From NCBI GenBank assembly GCA_916610825.1, contig OU744448.1, forward strand, positions 22,485,032 through 22,549,031: a stretch of DNA of 64,000 nucleotides, in the 5' to 3' direction. The first letter of the stretch is position 1, and every line of letters begins with the position of its first letter. Source of the DNA: Haliclystus octoradiatus (Eukaryota > Cnidaria > Staurozoa > Stauromedusae > Haliclystidae). Of this stretch, positions 1-51,458 are shown one piece after another. The notes beneath the pieces were generated by a model. The model saw only the letters and a list, made by a program, of their open reading frames with translations. It did not search any database and was not told where the DNA came from. The translations under genes and the position numbers were made by a program.

Positions 1-50
1 AAACTATAAATTAGGTAGTTGAAGTAACGTAAAAACAAAAATTCCAGTAC

Positions 51-3000
51 CTCGATTAATCTAACTTTCTTTAAACTTTTGAGACCACCAATATCAACAG
101 ACTCAAAATCATAAACTTCTGAATCTGGAATTGGTGCAGCAATCTACATGATTAAGAAAGGTTAAAACAAGATCACTATATAAAGTAATAATTATCTAAC
201 AAGTATTAATAAATTAGTCTAGAGATCAAGCCGCTCTATAAAGAACACAGATGTCTTCAATTGTTCGCTTTTCAAAAGTGTTTCTATCAAGAGGAGAAGT
301 TTTCTTTGGGAAATATGGGTCATGAAGTTTGCTAATGTGAAATGGTACATTAATCTTTCATTAAAAGATGTTCCATTCATTACTAATATTTCCAATAAAC
401 CTCTCAAAGAGATAAAAATGAAAAGATGTTAAGAATTACAACAGAAAAAGAAACATTAGAGGGTTATGGGGGTAAAAAAGGGAAATATTGCAGGGTTATG
501 GGGTAGAAAGTGGGAACATTGAAGGGTTATGGGGTAAAAATTAGAAATTGCAAAAAAACTGCCAAACAGTATGGTAACCCTTCTGCCTGCCTCGATAATT
601 TGCTGGTGAATGGTTCATGAATTATTCATGAACTGAATTTGCAGGGTATTTGCTCACTTATGTACATTTTTATACAGTACTCTATATAAAAATGCATAGA
701 GTCAAAAAGACATAAAACACTAATACATTAAAAATAAATAAACAAATAGTAAACCGAAGTTACTTGATGCACTAACATTTGTAGTCTGTTGGATGATAGA
801 GCGAGTTTCAAGAGCAGTAGGTTCTTCATCTGAATATTCCACATTGTCTATATTTTGACATGAAGTAAGGTGCTGTTCATCACACATCTCATTAACAGGT
901 GTATTGACCTTTGATTGAAGCTGAGTTTTATGGAGTTCATCTGTAATTATCTCTACAGTACCATCAATTGAAGGATCATTGGTTTGACAATCTTGATCTC
1001 CCTCGAGAGAAGATTGTTCCTTTGTTACTTCATGATTTACATTGTCTTTGCTATTATCAACAATTGGTGAGAATGTTTCATTAGTGTTAGACACTGACAA
1101 AGATTTAGAGGCTGGTATTCCTTCTTCTGATGATTCTGAAAGAAAAGAAAATTAACGGAATCTCCTTATCAGTTATGTGCCTGTTATTATACTTTACATT
1201 ACTTTGGTCGGTAGGTCCTTCGGGGTCAGTCAGTCAGTCAGTCAGTCAGTCAGTCAGTCAGTCAGTCAGTCAGTCAGTCAGTCAGTCAGTCAGTCAGTCA
1301 GTCAGTCAGTCAGTCAGTCAGTCAGTCAGTCAGTCAGTCAGTCAGTCAGTCAGTCAGTCAGTCAGTCAGTCAGTCAGTCAGTCAGTCAGTCAGTCAGTCA
1401 GTCAGTCAGTCAGTCAGTCAGTCAGTCAGTCAGTCAGTCAGTCAGTCAGTCAGTCAGTCAGTCAGTCAGTCAGTCAGTCAGTCAGTCAGTCAGTCAGTCA
1501 GTCAGTCAGTCAGTCAGTCAGTCAGTCAGTCAGTCAGTCAGTCAGTCAGTCAGTCAGTCAGTCAGTTAGTCAGTCAGTCAGTCAGTCAGTCGGTCAGTCA
1601 GTCAGTCAGTCAGTCAGTCAGTCAGTCAGTCAGTCTGTCAGTTAGTCAGTCAGTTAGACAGTCAGTCAGTCAGTCCATCAGTCAGTCAGTCAAGAGTCAT
1701 TAAGTACCTTCATTTGCATCTTTTCTGCCAATAAAATAACCAATTGCCTCTTTGATTTTTACAAATACTTGCTTCCAGTCAATTGTAAAATGCTTCTCCT
1801 TTTCTTCTAAATTACTGTAAACATTTTCCATACCATAAAGTGAAACTAAAAAAAACATTTATGCATTAGTTTAACTTAAGGTTTATGATGATATATGCTT
1901 ATTTAACTTAAGGTTATACTATTAAGCTGTGATATTTATTTGAAAACATATAACAATAGCAGAATTGAATAATCGACATTACATACATATTTACCTAGTT
2001 GCTTGCATTTGGCCTTCCATGCACCTGATTTTAAAACTTCCAATCTCCATTCATGGCAAACCTAGCAGTCAAAACGAAAGATCAAATTGGATGATTTCCT
2101 ATTTTATAATACAATACATACAAATCCTATGTTGGTCATAATATAAAGGGGTATGCTAGATCATTGTTAGAACTTTCAAATCTAAACGTTTTAACTATTA
2201 GTAATTCTTAACAGGTGAGTCTACATTAATCAGCATATGGTAGATCTCCTGCGAAAAACAGTTCAGGAGTTCATGAACAGTTCATGAACAGTCCATGAAC
2301 GTTACATGGCACCAATTTTCCCGAAATGTTCATGAACTCTCACAGACAGCTTATGATCTATATTTAGGGTTGATTTAATAGTATACAGATGATTACTTTT
2401 GGTGTTAGATCTTCATTATCCTTGATATGTTCATATTAATATATGCTGAGTTATTTGGGTTATTCTTTCTGAAAATTTTATAACCATTTCATTGTTTTGA
2501 AATCGATATGATCATAAATAGAGTAGAAGATTATAGATTGCTTGGATTGGATCGGATTTTTAACGCAGGATCTGAATAAATCAGATTTTTTTCTGATTAA
2601 AACACAATCGAGTCGGACCATATCCGGATTGAAATTTTTTGCAAAAATTCATATTACTAATGCCTGGAAATCCAATACAAGTAGACCTTCACAATGCACA
2701 GTCCTCTTACCCCTTCCATGTCGTATAAATAATGCTCACTGGTTAGGCGAATCTATGATTTATTCCTTATTCTGATTTCAAATAAGCATTGTGAATATAT
2801 ACTGTAAATATTCAAGCTCAATTTTGTTAAAATGAGTGTGAGTGATCAAAGTAAAGAAGAGATAAGTTTGAAGAAAGCCTACCATTTCTGCTGACCTTAG
2901 ATCTCCAGGATTTAAATTCAGAAATATCTGATGCAAAATGTTTTTTGGCAATGAGTCTATACTCAAATGATGTTCTCTCCTGGAAATAACAGCAATAAAT

Positions 3001-6000
3001 AAATCAAACTGAAACTAACATTTTACACTAACCTAAAAATAATTGAATGATTGATAGTGATCCTCTGTATTGTAGAGATCATAATTAAGATTGTATAATC
3101 ATTGGTCTAGAATGATCCATCATCAAAATAATTTTGAGAGAAGATCATCATTGGAGCACTGTTATGCTTGAAGTATGGAATAGACATACCCTAGAAACAT
3201 AATTGTTAAAGTGTATTTACAATGCTCTGTGAAAACAGCTTAATTTGTGTAAGATAAACAATTTTGCATAATTAGCAAAAGTTGACACAACACTTAATAA
3301 TGAGGGGAGGGGCTGTTTGATCCTTCCTTAGAAAAAATGTATGTGCTTTTCATGAACTTTTCTTGAACCGTTCATGAAAATTAATATTGATTCCTTGTTT
3401 TCCAAGGGATTGTACTCATGGTCCTAAAAGGCCTAATTAACAAGGAGGACAATATGCAAACGTTCATGAACTGTTCATAAGCAGTTCATGAACACCTAAT
3501 AAACAGTTCATGAAAATTAGAACCCTTAACGTTCATGAACTATTTTCACATGGGATGCATGCATACTTATCAAAATTGTTTATTATTTGACAAACATATA
3601 TGAATAAATGAATAAAAATTAATAAACGAAAAAATCAGACATTCATATTTGCTACTATTAGTTTCACGCCAAGGCAATCATCAGGCAATTTAATCTGTGA
3701 AAAATGTATAAACTTGATCTTTAAACTTAACATAAGCCAGTGTTTAAAAATATTTTGAAACAGTGTTAAACAATATCTGTGAGAGAGTGCCTCCACAACA
3801 CCCCCTCGCATTAGTCTGCCTCTGCATCAGGCTGTCCGATATTGTGTGGGTTTTTCAAGTATAACTCCTTGTTCTTAAATTATAGCTGGAATGTTAGGTA
3901 CCAACTGATTCTTCATGACACATTTTGACTTACATTTTTCTTATCCAATCAGCAAGGAACAAGAGCTCTTCACGGCCACAATGCTGTAACAATTTCATAA
4001 GGCAGTCACCACGCTCTGCATCAGACCATGTATTCATGTGCTGAAAGTAAAGAAGTAATAAGCATCAAAGAGCATACATTCATTCAAATTAGCAATCAAA
4101 AATTATTCGCTTGATAAATATGTGTACATGAAATAGGTATATATCATTTTCAAGCTAAAAAGAAAGACTATAAATTTTTACATGAGTTATATAGTCTAAA
4201 CAAAATCTAATTTACATGATGTATTGTATTACAAAAACAATGAAATTCTATACAAAGACATGAAGATGAACAATGACAACTGTAGCTACGGAAATACACT
4301 ATGAGAATAACCTGGACTTCAGAGAGTCAGTTTGCACATTAAGTATGGGGTGTAACTCACTGATAGCAAGCATCTCATGTATTAAACAATCAAATTTTGA
4401 GGCCACACTTCCTGACAACAGTAGGCCTAAAAAGACATTTTTCATTTACAACGCTAATATCATGACTTCCTAAGCGTGGGCCGACAGCAGATTACTGATC
4501 AGTTGATACGGTAGACGGATTTTGAAACTTTCTTTTACATGTTAAGATTGGCTTATGAAACTCAATTAAATTAATTTTCAAAGCATTAGCTACTGTAGTG
4601 GCTTGCGCAAGAGATGTTATATATGTAGTCATGTAAATTGTCAGGTTGTAAACTGTTCATCCTCTTTCGCCTCTTGTTTTCATGGTTGTGTCTGTTATAT
4701 CAAAGTGTTCTGATTAATGGCCAAGTAGACCTTCCCCTGCAAAACAAATCCATGAGTCCATGAACCGTTCATTCAAATCATGAAATTTCATGAACAATTC
4801 ACGAACTTTCATGAACATTATTCATGCACTTCTTGAACAGCTCATTAACACTTTTTGTGGGTTCACGACCAGATCATGAACAGTCACAAAGAGTTCATGA
4901 ACTTGAAATCGCCTTAAAGTTCATGAACAATTCATGAACAGATCATGAACAGTTCATGAATTTTTGGGCAATTTCACGTTCATGAACTCATGAACTTTTT
5001 TGGCAAGGGTTAGTATCTCTCCCAGTAATGTCAGCAGCAGGGCCAATTATTAATATAATGAAGAGTATTGATCAATAAATATTGATTGTGTCATTTATCT
5101 ATCTGCCACAAATGGTGACTCATGCTTGATTTTAAAAATCAACCAGCAGCCTTTTATGTTATCGGATCAGACCAAATTGAGTCATAATGTAATCACAAAA
5201 TTGTCTAACTTGGTTCATTGTCGCTTCATTGAGAAAATTATGTGAAAAGATAGGCTAAAACTGGCATATTCCATTGGCAAAATGAAAAGCATAAACCTGG
5301 ACATGAATTATTTATCTTCATAACACTCAAATTATAGTACACGGTATGCTTCATTTATTTAGTTTCAATTAATTTATTATCAAATTCTTAATTTGCAAAA
5401 CAACATATTCGATTAGACATTACAAATTGATTTTTTAATAATAAAATATTTTATAAGTCTATTTTAAATATAATTTGAATAATACTTTTTCCAAACCCGC
5501 AACGATAGTAAGAATGACAAGAAGGCTTATTATATGTAAAAGGAACTTTGAAAATCGTATCACCATTCACACACAATTAAAAGTTTCTAACGTCAGCTAT
5601 GCCTACACCTCTGGAACACCTTTTCTGCTTGAAACAAGTTCATTCAACCGAGAAACACATGAGATACAAGGACATTTTATTAGTTGAAATAGCATTTTTA
5701 TTTAGAAAAAGGCTCAAACACCTGAAAAACATTTGTCACAAATTGTGGTGATATGTACACAAAACAGCGGGTGCGCAGTCTAAACTGTAGGCTGCAGGGC
5801 ATGATTGACACATTTTTGACAGAAAAAAGTAAATCCAACAACTAAAAACTTTTGTATTTCATGTATTTCTTAATAGATTATATTTATTTCAAGCAGAAAA
5901 GGTGTCCTAGAGGTGTGGGCATAGCTGACTTGACGTAAGAAACTTTTAATTGCGCGTGAAAGGAGATACGATTTTTTATAATTTTGACTTCACATTTTTT

Positions 6001-7531
6001 CTATAGTAAGCCCTTCTTCTTATTCCGACCATTCCAACTGTAGTTTTGAGTTTTAAAAATAGTGAATGATCATAAATATGGTAGATTCAACATTAAATAT
6101 CTCCGCTTATACGTGTTCAAAATAAGAAATGATTGTCATCATACTTCATCGTTTAGCTTCAGCTACCCAAATCTGTATTAAAATTTTGTTGTGTCATGTG
6201 CACTTCAAGGGAGAGATTACCCTTGTAAAGCAGTTCATAAACTTCAGCTAGTGCATGAACAGTTCATGAAAAAAGTTCATGAACAGTTCATGAAAAAAGT
6301 CCATGAAAACAGCCCATTTAACATTCATGAATTGTTCATGGACTGTTCACAAAGTCCATGAGCTTCCAAAGTACATGAACATGTCATAAGCTCAATTAAT
6401 TTTTTCGCAAAAAATGCAGTTGAACTGATTGCTGCATCTAAACTATTCCAGGAATAATGGAACAATACCCTTTTGGCTTCAAGTATGATCAGGCAATTAT
6501 AAATCCAATTATAGACCTAATCATACGCATGTTGTATAATATTTACAAGAAATGCTAACAAACACTTGCATGGACTCTTTGTTTTAACCCCTTTCTTGTG
6601 ACTCGCTATGCGCTAATTATGTTATTAGAATTTCATACCACCCTCTTATGTGTTCCTGTCACATAATTTTAAGGTCTAGATAAATTGACCAATACGGTCA
6701 GGCGGCTTTTATATACAGGTTTTTTAATTGAATAATGATTTTTGTATATTATCAAAGTGCCTATTACTGACTAGTGGTCTCTACCGCAGGTTTGTATTTT
6801 ATTCAAATTTAATATTCTAAAAGACCACTAACCAATGAGATAATGTTTTGTATTTCTTTATAATTCTGAAAGTGCTCTTTACCAACAATTTCTTTTGCAG
6901 CAGTATCCAAGTTGAACTGTTTATTGTTACTTTGAGATTTGCGAATCATGCGGCTTGACTTTTCACTAATTCCATCTGCCTTGATTTTTTTCAACTTGTT
7001 TTTGCAAGTTGGTTTCCTTAATTTTGTGTGTTTGGCATTTGATACGTTCTCAGCCAAATCTTGGTGACCGCATTGCTGGCTTTGAAAGCTTAATTGGTCG
7101 ATGAGTCTGCCAGTAGGCTCTCTTGCATGCTTATATTGCTGATTAGTGTTCTGACAGCCATATGTTTGAGTTGTGAAGCATGCTTCAGATGATAAATAGA
7201 TTGAGTTCATTAAACGTGAAAGTGGTAGGCCTAATGATTGGGTAGAAGATACAGAAACATCCAATGATATTTTGAATTCCCTGTGGAAAATAGGCTCGAC
7301 GGCAGTTGATAAAACTCTAAAATAGCACTTTGAGCAATCTTTCAGTAAATACACAAAAGTATTTTTCTTCTGCCACGATTTTAATGATAGAAAACGCTTG
7401 GATAATCGCGTTGATGTATCTTCTTTAGTAACAGACAAGTTAAAATGTTTGACACTTCGTTGATTCTGATTCTGGCTTTGATAGACATTCTTGGAAATTG
7501 AAACCACTCGCGAGGGCACAATGTCTTTCAT
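51..7531 (-). CDS. F-box protein gene (5' part; continues past left edge)
   Basis: Proposed coding exons on the minus strand, in order: 7531-6833, 4040-3934, 2979-2883, 2061-1995, 1845-1708, 1135-777, 354-247 (uncertain) and 143-51. They are bounded by AG/GT sites and the phases agree. The first ATG (7531-7529) follows 'cgaaa'. Residues 1-233 are a Ser/Lys/Gln-rich region I cannot assign. A short helical segment follows (MNTWSDAERGDCLMKLL...), like the region before the F-box in FBXO16 and beta-TrCP. The F-box lies at about residues 276-318, with the core LPKNILHQIFLNLNPGDLRS and then VCHEW. After it come a linker (residues ~325-370), a 119-aa acidic, Ser/Thr-rich exon, and a segment containing GGLKSLKKVRLIE. 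F-box proteins bind SKP1 and act as substrate receptors of SCF ubiquitin ligases. Subfamily and substrate are unknown because the C-terminal part is outside the window. The F-box is well supported; the last two exons are less sure. Confidence 0.72.
1225..1692. repeat. (GTCA)n tetranucleotide microsatellite
   Basis: About 468 bp of nearly pure GTCA repeats, perfect until about 1565 and then broken by single substitutions. It fills most of the intron between F-box gene exons 1845-1708 and 1135-777 and ends 16 bp from the 1708 splice donor. The tetranucleotide gives open SVSQ-type reading frames that are artefacts of the repeat. Confidence 0.97.
2245..2340. mobile_element. GTTCATGAAC-family element (single recognisable end)
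   Basis: It begins with CTCCTGCGAAAAACAGTTC, the family's left end, then carries four or five copies of TTCATGAAC. No matching right end is visible, so it is probably truncated. It lies in an intron of the F-box gene. Confidence 0.6.
2883..2979 (-). CDS. F-box core exon
   Basis: This 97-nt exon starts after 'atttccag' and ends at ATG|gtaggc. It completes a split Met codon from the previous exon and then encodes REHHLSIDSLPKNILHQIFL and NLNPGDLRSAEM. The pattern LP..IL..IF..L.P.DL..AEMVC is the diagnostic F-box helix set that contacts SKP1. The next exon (2061-1995) continues with VCHEWRLEVLKSGAWKAKC, the usual conserved Trp end of an F-box. This is the strongest evidence for the identity of the gene. 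Confidence 0.85.
3345..3545. repeat. GTTCATGAAC palindrome cluster
   Basis: A loose cluster of TTCATGAAC and diverged forms (TTCATAAGC, TTCATGAAAA) in an intron of the F-box gene. Clear family ends are not visible, so it is probably a decayed copy of the same family. Confidence 0.5.
4734..5010. mobile_element. GTTCATGAAC-family element with both ends
   Basis: The left end CCCCTGCAAAACAAAT and right end TTTTTTGGCAAGGGTTA are inverted versions of each other. The interior holds about twelve full or decayed TTCATGAAC units. It sits in the large first intron of the F-box gene. Confidence 0.65.
5470..6208. mobile_element. Fold-back element, second subfamily, left end truncated
   Basis: The two halves are inverted relatives. 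The left half reads 'agtaagaatgacaagaaggc' and then 'cacctctggaacaccttttc'. The right half carries 'gaaaaggtgtcctagaggtg' and then 'gcccttcttcttattccgac'. The right end GTGTCATGTGCACTTCAAG matches the end of the fold-back elements at 35732 and 51588. The left terminus is missing. Confidence 0.6.
6220..6412. mobile_element. GTTCATGAAC-family element
   Basis: It begins CCCTTGTAAAGCAGTTC and ends near TTTTTTCGCAAAAA. Between these lie about eight TTCATGAAC or diverged units. It starts 12 bp after the end of the fold-back element at 5470-6208, so two mobile elements sit side by side. Confidence 0.55.
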
Positions 7532-9246
7532 TTTCGTCAACTCATATTTGAATTAATAATCTTCTCAACCCTGATAAAATTAAAGCAAACGAGTTTCACG
7601 AGGAAAATTTTAGAAGCATGCAATAAGCCTATACAGTACTAGCACGTTTTCTAGCAATCACTGTCCATTTTGTTGACCTTGGAAACAAATAACATTTCTT
7701 GTCTCGCCTTCAGGATTATTGAAGAGGCGAATACATTAGGGCAGATTTGAAAATGAAAAACTGAGAACGTTTGCGGCACGTGAAACTGTGTTTATTTCCT
7801 GTACTAACGTCGAATTCACGAAATTATTGGACATATTTATTGATCAAGTCATTAGAACTAAAGGTAATAATAATAATATATCACTAAAAACCTAAACTGC
7901 CTGATAAAAGTGTACCACTTGAGTGCTTGGATGACTGAACCAATGTCATCTGATCTCCTTCTCCTAAAGCTCATCGCTCATTGAGCAAATATTGATCCCA
8001 ATGTCGACCTTCCACATCCACACTACACAGGGGAACATTAACCTAGTAGTAACTAGTAAAGTAATTAAATAGGCCTGCGCATGTTGGAAATTGAACCCAT
8101 AACTGTGAGTCGTGACTGAAGCCCAAATCAATCTCTGCTCAACTCACAACCTGACTGCATAGTTGCGCGGATGCGCGAATGATATTTTGTATTTTAAAGA
8201 AGGTTTAGTACCATTTCAAGAAAAATGCGATCAGGACTCACAACAATGGGGGAATCGACATCGCCGCATCAGTGATCAGACGTCAGACGACAGAAGGCAT
8301 AGTCTACTCAACTGTAGAAGTTTTTACGAGTTGTGACGACATAATAATGCAGGTTTAAAACTCCGATCTGATTGGACTGAATATTTCTCGTATGTTCAAT
8401 CTTTTTTATGCAATAGGCTAATCCCAGTCTGCAAAGCAGCTGCGCCCCCGAGATGAACATTTTTCTCGTGATTGCCGCCCCTGGAGCTGCAATTTTCATG
8501 GAAAATTGGCAGTTAAAAATTATTATTTTGTCATTTTCTTCGTATTTTTTGCTGAAATGATGGATTTTGCCGTCCCTGAAGTCAAATTTAATCAGTTGCC
8601 CCCCCCCACCCCCAACTTTTTTCGCCGCTGATGCCCCCGAGATCTCGTCGAGATTGCCATTATTTGCAGACTGGGGCTAATCTTTGCATTAGGTAGCCTA
8701 AATTTTCTCGACTGGATATTCCCCGGCAAAATTTTACGCTCTTAATTCCCCTAAAAACTATTTAATATTCATGGAATATTCCTAAATTTTTATGAAATAT
8801 GATATCAAACTCCACCGCCAAAACATGTTGGCAAAGAGCGGGAAATTCCGCACCAATATCGTGTTGGCAGAGAAGTACTGGCAGTCCTCCAAAATGTTCA
8901 GAGCGCAAAGTGAGCAATCGTCTATGTTATCACCTGAATTCGGATTTAGCCATATAAAAATAAGAAAGACTTTATAAAATTGTAGACCTATTAGAAGATT
9001 ATTATGCATTAGCAGGCTAAGCCTAGGCTAATGGTTTTTATCTAAAATTGAACTATACAATTTTCAAACCTTCGCATCAAAATTATTTTCTAATTACTTT
9101 CTGGCCCGAATAATGTTGCGAAGAAATTTCTATTTCAAGGTTGTTGACTTGGAAATATCCATTCAAACATTTCCATGCCTACATTAATGTTTCGTTTCTC
9201 ATTTCAAGGTCAAATGACCGTTTAAGTGTTTATTCAGTGGATCACC
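7532..9246. other. Divergent intergenic region between the F-box gene and AQR
   Basis: About 1.7 kb separate the two start codons, and promoters and 5' UTRs of both genes must lie here or in unseen upstream exons. I see no convincing TATA box. The region contains a hAT-like MITE (8424-8674) and a C-rich run (about 8596-8617). A tRNA-like stretch lies near 8070-8165, with GGGTTCAATTTCC on the minus strand. Confidence 0.6.
8424..8674. mobile_element. hAT-like MITE with 8-bp target-site duplication
   Basis: A 251-bp element with inverted ends CCAGTCTGCAAA and TTTGCAGACTGG. It is flanked on both sides by GGCTAATC (8416-8423 and 8675-8682), an exact 8-bp duplication typical of hAT transposition. 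The interior has a long C-run and no coding capacity. Confidence 0.85.
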
Positions 9247-49636
<40,390 letters not shown>

Positions 49637-50056
49637 GGTATCAAGTTTATCAGGAACATAATTACAAAAACTTTGCGGATCTATGGCTGTGTTATCGTGT
49701 ATACAGCTCAGACAAAACAAACATTAGTTCTATTTAATACCTTATATCTAATAGGGTTACTATGAATTATGTGGGTGATAGATCTTTAGGCCATTACATA
49801 TTTTTTCATTTTATATTAGCCTATAGTATGATTGCTTAGGACTGCATCAAAATTACATACTTTGTAAATGAGAGAGACCCACTATAACTGATCTATGGAA
49901 GAAGAAGTTGACAAACTGTTTTGCAAAGAGAAATAATATTGCTTTCATGCCTGCATGGTGTCATTTTTCATATTTATTTCAAAACATGATCTGTATGCTT
50001 TACTTATTTGAATTATAAAGCTAAATGATACATGTTCGATTTTAAATGGGTAGAGG

Positions 50057-50062
50057 AATAAA
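50057..50062 (+). terminator. Candidate AQR polyadenylation signal
   Basis: A canonical AATAAA hexamer about 420 nt downstream of the AQR stop codon. It is a plausible signal only, since the hexamer is common by chance in AT-rich DNA. Confidence 0.35.
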
Positions 50063-50363
50063 ATTTTAAACATCTGACTCACTGTTGAACTGCAAAGCCT
50101 TTATATCTTCAAACCTTAAATTATTTTAAAAAAAAATTAATTTGCCTTTGTTGCTATTTATAAAAATATTGGTCGGTTCTTCATCCAATTTCCATGTTTT
50201 TGAAGACTTTATTAATTTCTTCAATTCTTCAATATGAAATCATTGGTTGAACTTTGTAGCCCACTACTTCTCCTTCATAAACTATCAAAATATGCATGTT
50301 AACTTTAAGAATGCAAACTATATTTCATCATTCTAATCTATACCTATAAGTTCAAAAGTCACT

Positions 50364-50720
50364 ACAGTAGAAACTGTTTATAACTGCACCCCAGGGGAGC
50401 TTCCAAAATGTATGCTATGGGTGATTTGCGATTAGCCAATTACTCATAAGAAGAAGGATACCAAATTGCACCAGGAAGATCAATTAACTTCAGTATGATA
50501 TAGATGATATAGACAGTGTTCTGTTATAAACGTCACGTTATACAGTGTAACCCGCTTAAGTGCAAGTCAAAAATGGCAACGATTTTTATTGCATTTATCC
50601 AAATTTGCAGTTATCCTAAATTGTTTACTGGGTTTCAAAGCCAGGTTGCAGATAAGCGGGAATTTCACTTTTCCGAATTGCACGTAAGCGGGTTATTGTC
50701 TGTAAACAGTTTCTACTTTA
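50364..50720. repeat. TIR-bounded repeat in AQR 3' region
   Basis: The ends CAGTAGAAACTGTTTATAAC and CTGTAAACAGTTTCTACT are inverted. Inside, 'cagtgtaacccgcttaagtg' pairs with 'gcacgtaagcgggttattg'. The stretch 50390-50480 is shared in inverted orientation with 46081-46200. Confidence 0.6.
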
Positions 50721-51110
50721 TAAGTCGAATTTTGAGAACACACCAACTCAATTGAAACAGCTGTTATTGCTTATATCGGGTATTAAATTTTACCAGCAAC
50801 CCGGGTGCATCTTTGCAAGTACTGTATACTACTTGATTTTCCCTTGAACATAATATTAGTCTTTTATCACAAAATTCTATAACTTTTAAAATCAACGCAA
50901 TTTAGTTCAGTTGAGCAGTTTAGCAATTACTATCTTACTAGCACAGTGGGTTCATAAAAAAAGATTAAACAACAGTTATACACTTAGTTTAAAAATTGAT
51001 TAAAAATTTGACTGCAGTAATTCAAAAGATAGCTACCATATTTGAAAAAGTTATGTGTGATGATTTTAAAAATAATATTCTATACAAATTTGAATGCTAT
51101 TATATATTAA

Positions 51111-51458
51111 TCACGTAACCCATGGAGGTTGACGCGCTTTCCTTTGAATTCGACTTGACGGAGAGTTATCTCGTTTCATACGATGTGGTTTCTTATCACA
51201 ACTACTTGAACCATATAAAAGTGATAGTTTTGTTGGTTGTGTCGTATCTTCTGATTTGTGCGGATAAGTATGTTGTATATCTTCATCTGAATGTTGCCTA
51301 CGGTTATTATTTCTTCCTAAACGATGTAATGATTTATCAAGTATGTGTCTTAATTGTTTAGCATCACATGCAAGTGTATCGACTGATTGACTGATTGATG
51401 GGCGTGTGACATTTTCTTGGTCTTCATCATACCTTTTATTTTCAGAACGATAGTTGAG
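51111..51458 (-). CDS. Last coding exon of the rootletin-like gene
   Basis: A 348-nt open stretch after 'tttcattag', ending in TGA at 51113-51111. It encodes 115 residues, rich in His/Asp/Arg/Ser, including QLRHILDKSLHRLGRNNNRR and a C-terminus RKARQPPWVT. The composition is clearly coding-like, and the phase fits the exon at 53381-53297. No similarity to a named domain is recognised. Confidence 0.72.
   Translation of the reverse strand, partial: LNYRSENKRYDEDQENVTRPSISQSVDTLACDAKQLRHILDKSLHRLGRNNNRRQHSDEDIQHTYPHKSEDTTQPTKLSLLYGSSSCDKKPHRMKRDNSPSSRIQRKARQPPWVT

Larger units (their letters stand above)
49637..51110. other. Convergent 3' spacer between AQR and the rootletin-like gene
   Basis: About 1.5 kb that must contain both 3' UTRs. 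AATAAA at 50057-50062 is the best candidate AQR poly(A) signal, about 420 nt after the stop. A TIR-bounded repeat occupies 50364-50720. I could not pick a confident poly(A) signal for the minus-strand gene. Confidence 0.55.

Noticed and set aside
1130-1645. 171-aa open frame of SVSQ repeats
   Set aside because: It is the translation of the (GTCA)n microsatellite inside an intron of a minus-strand gene.
8070-8165. tRNA gene or SINE head on the minus strand
   Set aside because: A B-box-like GGGTTCAATTTCC is present, but no convincing A box or cloverleaf could be drawn.
51122-51361. 79-aa plus-strand frame
   Set aside because: It is the antisense shadow of the last exon of the rootletin-like gene.
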